From contig JANNAV010000099.1 in NCBI GenBank assembly GCA_031384695.1, forward strand, positions 1 through 9,240: DNA of 9,240 nt, in the 5' to 3' direction. This DNA is from JANNAV01 sp031384695 (GTDB taxonomy: Bacteria; Pseudomonadota; Alphaproteobacteria; Rhodobacterales; Rhodobacteraceae). Position numbers and translations under genes: made by a program. This document shows, in pieces, positions 6,250 to 9,240 of the stretch. Within the stretch, counting starts at the first letter, position 1, and every line of letters starts with the position of its first letter. The notes under the pieces are model-generated. The model did no database searches. It was not told the DNA's origin and saw only the letters and a program-made list of their open reading frames with translations.

Positions 6250-7512
6250 TCAGGCATCCGCTATCAGGATGGCGCGGAAATCGTTCACATTTGTCAGGGT
6301 CGGGCCGGTGATGACCTGATCCCGCAAGGCGGCAAAGAAGCTGTGGCTGTCGTTCTGGGCGAGGGCTTGGGCGGGGTCCAGCCCAAGGGTTTTGGCGCGC
6401 GACAGGGTGTCGGGGGTGATGATGGCCCCTGCCACTTCGGCGGCGCCGTCGACGCCGTCGGTATCGCAGGCGATGGCGTGGATGCCGGGGGTGCCTTGCA
6501 GCGCGAGGGCGAGGGCGAGGCTGTATTCGGCGTTGGGGCCGCCGATGCCGCTGCCTCGCCGGGTGACGGTGAGTTCGCCACCGGAGAGCAGCAGCACGGG
6601 TTTTGCGCCGGGGGGTAGGCTGGCGGCGATATCGCGGGCCATGGCGGCTTGGGTTGTGGCCACGTCGCGGGCTTCGCCTTCGAGGGCGTCGCCCAGCAGG
6701 CGGACCTCGCAGCCCATGGACCCCGCGAGGGCGAGGGCGGCGTGCAGCGATTGCGAGGGGGCGGCGATGATGCGGTTTTCGACGCGGGACAGGCGGATAT
6801 CGCCGGGGGGGATGGTGGTGGTGGGTTGGGTGAGGGTGGCCTGAACTGACGCGGGAAGTGACAGGTTCCAATGGCTGGCGATGGCGCGGGCCTCGGTGGG
6901 GGTGGACGGCTCGGCCACGGTGGGGCCGGAACCGATGAAGGCCATATCGTCGCCGGGGATGTCGGAAATCATCAGCGCCAGCATCCGCGCGGGGTAGGCT
7001 GTAGCGGCCAACTGGCCGCCTTTCACCAGGCTGAGGTGTTTGCGCAGGGTGTTCATCTGACTGATCGGCGCGCCCGAGGCCAGCAGGGCCTGATTGACGG
7101 CTTGTTTCTCAGTCAGGGTGATGCCGGGGCGCGGCGCGATGAGAAGGGAGGACGCGCCGCCCGAAATGAGGGCGAGGACGTAATCTTCGGGGCCGAGGCT
7201 TTGCAAAAGCGCCAGCAGGCGGGTGGTGGCTTGTTGGCCTGCGGCGTCGGGGACGGGGTGGGCGGCCTCGATGATCTCGATCCCTTCGCAGGGGCGGGCG
7301 TAGCCGTAGCGGGTGATGATCAGGCCCTCGCAGGGGCCCCAGTGTTGCTCCACCGCTTCGGCCATGCGGGCGCTGGCTTTGCCGGCACCGATCACCACCA
7401 CGCGGCCATGGGGTTTGGGCGGCAGGTGTTGGGCCAATGCGCGCATCGGATCGGCGGTTTCAACCGCGCGATCAAACAAAGCGCGCAGAAATGGGCGTGG
7501 TTCAGGGTACAT
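6250..7512 (-). CDS. gckA: Glycerate 2-kinase / hydroxypyruvate reductase-like (GckA/TtuD, MOFRL family)
   Basis: A 420-residue cytosolic protein of the DUF4147-MOFRL family. Members called GckA phosphorylate D-glycerate to 2-phosphoglycerate; homologues in tartrate operons were named TtuD and annotated hydroxypyruvate reductase. Visible signatures are VVVIGAGKAS (38-47, with K45), EAAHPVPD (82-89), LISGGASSLL (115-124), SDIPGDD near 195, LLLSGGELTV and GGPNAEYSLALAL in the C-terminal half, and TLTNVNDFRAIL at the end, all typical of the family. The start at 7512 (MYPEPRPFLRALFDRAV) fits family N-termini. The frame stays open to an ATG at 7578 but those 22 extra residues look non-family. The upstream ribosome binding site is weak. 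It converges with the TetR gene and diverges from tpa. It would feed glyoxylate/tartronate-derived glycerate into central metabolism, and no link to taurine or cyanophycin is evident. Confidence 0.9.
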   Translation of the reverse strand: MYPEPRPFLRALFDRAVETADPMRALAQHLPPKPHGRVVVIGAGKASARMAEAVEQHWGPCEGLIITRYGYARPCEGIEIIEAAHPVPDAAGQQATTRLLALLQSLGPEDYVLALISGGASSLLIAPRPGITLTEKQAVNQALLASGAPISQMNTLRKHLSLVKGGQLAATAYPARMLALMISDIPGDDMAFIGSGPTVAEPSTPTEARAIASHWNLSLPASVQATLTQPTTTIPPGDIRLSRVENRIIAAPSQSLHAALALAGSMGCEVRLLGDALEGEARDVATTQAAMARDIAASLPPGAKPVLLLSGGELTVTRRGSGIGGPNAEYSLALALALQGTPGIHAIACDTDGVDGAAEVAGAIITPDTLSRAKTLGLDPAQALAQNDSHSFFAALRDQVITGPTLTNVNDFRAILIADA

Positions 7513-7587
7513 GCTGTGGGTCCGTGATCTGGTATCTGTTGCGGGCGCGAGGGTGGCATGTTCGGCGGTTGGCGGCAAGGTTGCGCG

Positions 7588-7620
7588 CTGGACTTACCGG
7601 CATGCGTCGTCTGGTCCTAT
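7588..7620 (+). promoter_or_regulatory. Putative TauR operator: two direct repeats upstream of tpa
   Basis: CTGGACTTAC (7588-7597) and CTGGTCCTAT (7611-7620) lie in direct orientation with starts 23 bp apart, about two helical turns. They match the CTGGACYTAA direct repeats reported for the MocR/GntR-type activator TauR upstream of tpa in Rhodobacter capsulatus at 9 and 8 of 10 positions. They lie 85-118 bases before the tpa start codon, within the divergent gckA-tpa spacer. The tauR gene itself is not in the window. Taurine-responsive control of tpa is inferred. Confidence 0.6.
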
Positions 7621-7692
7621 TGGAGCGGGGCGGCTTTTGGGATGATGGCAAATGAAGGGGTGCGGCTTGCGCCCGGATGTTGCGTGATCCTG

Positions 7693-7698
7693 AAAGGA
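7693..7698 (+). promoter_or_regulatory. Ribosome binding site of tpa
   Basis: AAAGGA lies 7 bases before the ATG at 7706, a good Shine-Dalgarno match. It confirms the start giving MDGFASANDISAVVEADR. Confidence 0.75.
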
Positions 7699-7705
7699 AC
7701 GAGAG

Positions 7706-9034
7706 ATGGACGGCTTTGCCTCTGCGAATGATATCAGTGCCGTGGTCGAGGCCGACCGCGCCCATATCTGGCACCATCTGAGCCAGCACAAGCAATATGA
7801 AAGCGTGGACCCGCGGGTGATCGTGGAGGGGCGCGGCATGCGGGTGTGGGATGCCAAGGGTAAGGAGCATATCGACGCGGTTTCGGGTGGGGTGTGGACG
7901 GTGAACGTCGGCTACGGGCGCGAGAGCATCGCCAATGCGGTGCGCGACCAGTTGATCAAGCTGAACTATTTCGCGGGCTCGGCGGGGTCTATTCCGGGGT
8001 CGATGTTCGCGCAGCGGCTGATCGAAAAGATGCCGGGGATGAGCCGGGTTTATTACTCGAACTCGGGGTCCGAGGCGAATGAGAAGGTTTACAAGATGGT
8101 GCGCCAGATGGCGCACAAGCATCATGGCGGGCGCAAGTGGAAGATCCTGTACCGCGAGCGGGATTATCACGGCACCACCATCGGCACCCTTGCCACCTCG
8201 GGGCAGGCGGAGCGAGCGGCGCAGTACGGGCCCTACCCGGACGGCTTTGTGATGGTGCCGCATTGCCTTGAGTACCGCAAGCAGTGGGATGTGGAGAATT
8301 ACGGCGAGCGCGCGGCGAATGCCATCGAAGAGGTGATCTTGCGCGAGGGCGCGGATACCATCGGCCTGTTGGTGCTGGAGCCGGTGACGGCGGGGGGCGG
8401 CGTGATCGTGCCGCCGCGCGGCTATTGGGACCGGGTGCAGGAGATCTGCAAGAAGTATGATATCTTGCTGCATATCGACGAGGTGGTTTGTGGCTTGGGC
8501 CGGACGGGCACCTGGTTTGGCTATCAGAATTACGGCATCAAGCCTGATTTCGTGACCATGGCCAAGGGGGTTGCCTCGGGTTACGCGGCGATATCCTGCA
8601 CGGTGACCACCGAGACGGTGTTCGAGATGTTCAAATCGGATGCCGCCGATCCGATGAGTTATTTCCGCGATATCTCGACCTTTGGCGGCTGTACGTCGGG
8701 GCCAGCGGCGGCGCTGGAGAATATGCGGATCATCGAGGATGAAGGGTTGCTGGAGAACACGCTCGTGATGGGGGCGCGGGTGATCGACAACCTGAAGGCG
8801 CTGATGGACAAGCATAAGGTGATTGGTGATGTGCGGGGTGCGGGCCTGTTTTGCGGGGCCGAACTGGTGGCGGACCGGGTGACCAAGGAACCTATGGCCG
8901 AGAAGCTGGTGCAGGCGGTGGTGGCGGATTGCATGGCGCAGGGGGTGATCATCGGCATGACCAACCGGTCTTTGCCGGGGTTGAACAACACGCTGTGCCT
9001 GTCACCACCGCCTGCACCAGCTTCTCGGCCATAG
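7706..9034 (+). CDS. tpa: Taurine-pyruvate aminotransferase, 3' end replaced by inverted sequence
   Basis: A class III PLP-dependent aminotransferase that converts taurine and pyruvate to sulfoacetaldehyde and L-alanine, feeding sulfoacetaldehyde to Xsc in taurine catabolism. Visible are YSNSGSEANEKVYKM, the PLP-phosphate region, then DYHGTTIGT, LLVLEPVTAGGG, HIDEVVCGLGRTG (D258 contacts the pyridine nitrogen) and MAKGVASGYA (K287, Schiff base lysine). The TauR-like box upstream favours taurine over other class III substrates. Authentic sequence runs to about 9002 (residue 432, ending NNTLCLS). The family then needs roughly 25-35 more residues. Instead, the last 10 codons (PPPAPASRP and neighbours) come from an inverted copy of the gene itself, ending at an accidental stop at 9034. 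The catalytic core is complete but the C-terminus shown here is not trustworthy. Confidence 0.9.
   Translation: MDGFASANDISAVVEADRAHIWHHLSQHKQYESVDPRVIVEGRGMRVWDAKGKEHIDAVSGGVWTVNVGYGRESIANAVRDQLIKLNYFAGSAGSIPGSMFAQRLIEKMPGMSRVYYSNSGSEANEKVYKMVRQMAHKHHGGRKWKILYRERDYHGTTIGTLATSGQAERAAQYGPYPDGFVMVPHCLEYRKQWDVENYGERAANAIEEVILREGADTIGLLVLEPVTAGGGVIVPPRGYWDRVQEICKKYDILLHIDEVVCGLGRTGTWFGYQNYGIKPDFVTMAKGVASGYAAISCTVTTETVFEMFKSDAADPMSYFRDISTFGGCTSGPAAALENMRIIEDEGLLENTLVMGARVIDNLKALMDKHKVIGDVRGAGLFCGAELVADRVTKEPMAEKLVQAVVADCMAQGVIIGMTNRSLPGLNNTLCLSPPPAPASRP
8686..8923 (+). repeat. Left arm of a 238-bp inverted repeat (within tpa)
   Basis: This segment, tpa codons about 328-406, reappears as its reverse complement at 9003-9240. 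Across 238 bp only three positions differ: 8704 (A against T when oriented alike), 8764 (C against G) and 8827 (T against C). The spacer, 8924-9002, is 79 bp of ordinary tpa sequence. The arm may extend further left, but the partner runs into the window edge. Confidence 0.97.
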
Positions 9035-9240
9035 GTTCCTTGGTCACCCGGTCCGCCACCAGTTCGGCCCCGCAAAACAGGCCCGCACCCCGCACATCGC
9101 CAATCACCTTATGCTTGTCCATCAGCGCCTTCAGGTTGTCGATCACCCGCGCCCCCATCACCAGCGTGTTCTCCAGCAACCCTTCATCCTCGATGATCCG
9201 CATATTCTCCAGCGCCGCCGCAGGCCCCGACGTACAGCCG
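9003..9240 (-). repeat. Right arm of the inverted repeat: antisense tpa fragment
   Basis: Read on the minus strand from 9240 to 9003 this is an open tpa reading frame, from the GCTSG motif through MRIIEDEGLLENT to EKLVQAVV, identical in protein sequence to tpa residues 328-406. The frame then runs into the antisense of the spacer, giving 17 meaningless residues and a stop at 8949-8951. It is therefore a gene fragment, not a gene. All three differences from the left arm are synonymous third-position changes. Either it derives from another tpa allele joined by misassembly or chimera, or it is a genuine inverted duplication. It continues to the window end. Confidence 0.9.

Noticed and set aside
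7529..7538. CTGGTATCTG as a third TauR repeat
   Set aside because: It matches only the first CTGG well and is badly spaced relative to the other two repeats.
7513..7578. Longer N-terminus for the glycerate kinase starting at 7578
   Set aside because: The added 22 residues have no family likeness, while MYPEPRPFLRALF at 7512 fits the family start.
8949..9239. Minus-strand frame over the window end as a separate aminotransferase gene
   Set aside because: It is the inverted copy of an internal tpa segment, followed by antisense spacer, with no complete domain.
1..9240. CRISPR arrays, tRNA or rRNA genes, insertion sequences
   Set aside because: No regularly spaced repeats, no cloverleaf-like or rRNA sequence, and no transposase motifs were seen on either strand.

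Overview
The window is GC-rich, densely coding DNA that looks like an alphaproteobacterium, most likely of the Rhodobacterales/Roseobacter type. That placement rests on codon bias, a taurine-pyruvate aminotransferase preceded by a TauR-like box, and a GckA/TtuD-type glycerate kinase. It is inferred from gene content, not from a marker gene.

Region 1 (1-6030, + strand) is a probable four-gene cyanophycin operon. It starts with a cyanophycinase (cphB) cut by the window's left edge. A complete 933-residue cyanophycin synthetase (cphA) follows, and 7 bp after it comes a 574-residue CphA-like protein. Five bp further on is a TetR-type regulator. CphA makes the Asp/Arg polymer and CphB breaks it into dipeptides. 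The third protein is the most interesting item: it keeps a full Mur-ligase module resembling that of CphA and a reduced N-terminal region, but the whole ATP-grasp domain is absent. No ready family name fits it.

Region 2 (6031-6249) is the gap between converging genes. It holds three successive hairpins, one of them a 73-nt near-continuous palindrome, and a small AT-rich palindrome. It probably terminates transcription from both sides.

Region 3 (6250-7512, - strand) encodes a MOFRL-family glycerate 2-kinase/hydroxypyruvate reductase-like protein. It is divergent from region 4 (7706 onward, + strand), which encodes taurine-pyruvate aminotransferase (tpa). The 193-bp divergent spacer carries two CTGGACYTAA-like direct repeats 23 bp apart, resembling the known TauR operator.

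The right end is abnormal. At about 9003 the tpa coding sequence stops matching its family and becomes an inverted copy of tpa positions 8686-8923. The two 238-bp arms differ at only three positions, all synonymous, around a 79-bp spacer. The tpa gene is therefore truncated here. This is most likely a fold-back or strain-mix assembly chimera at a contig end, though a real inverted duplication cannot be excluded from sequence alone.
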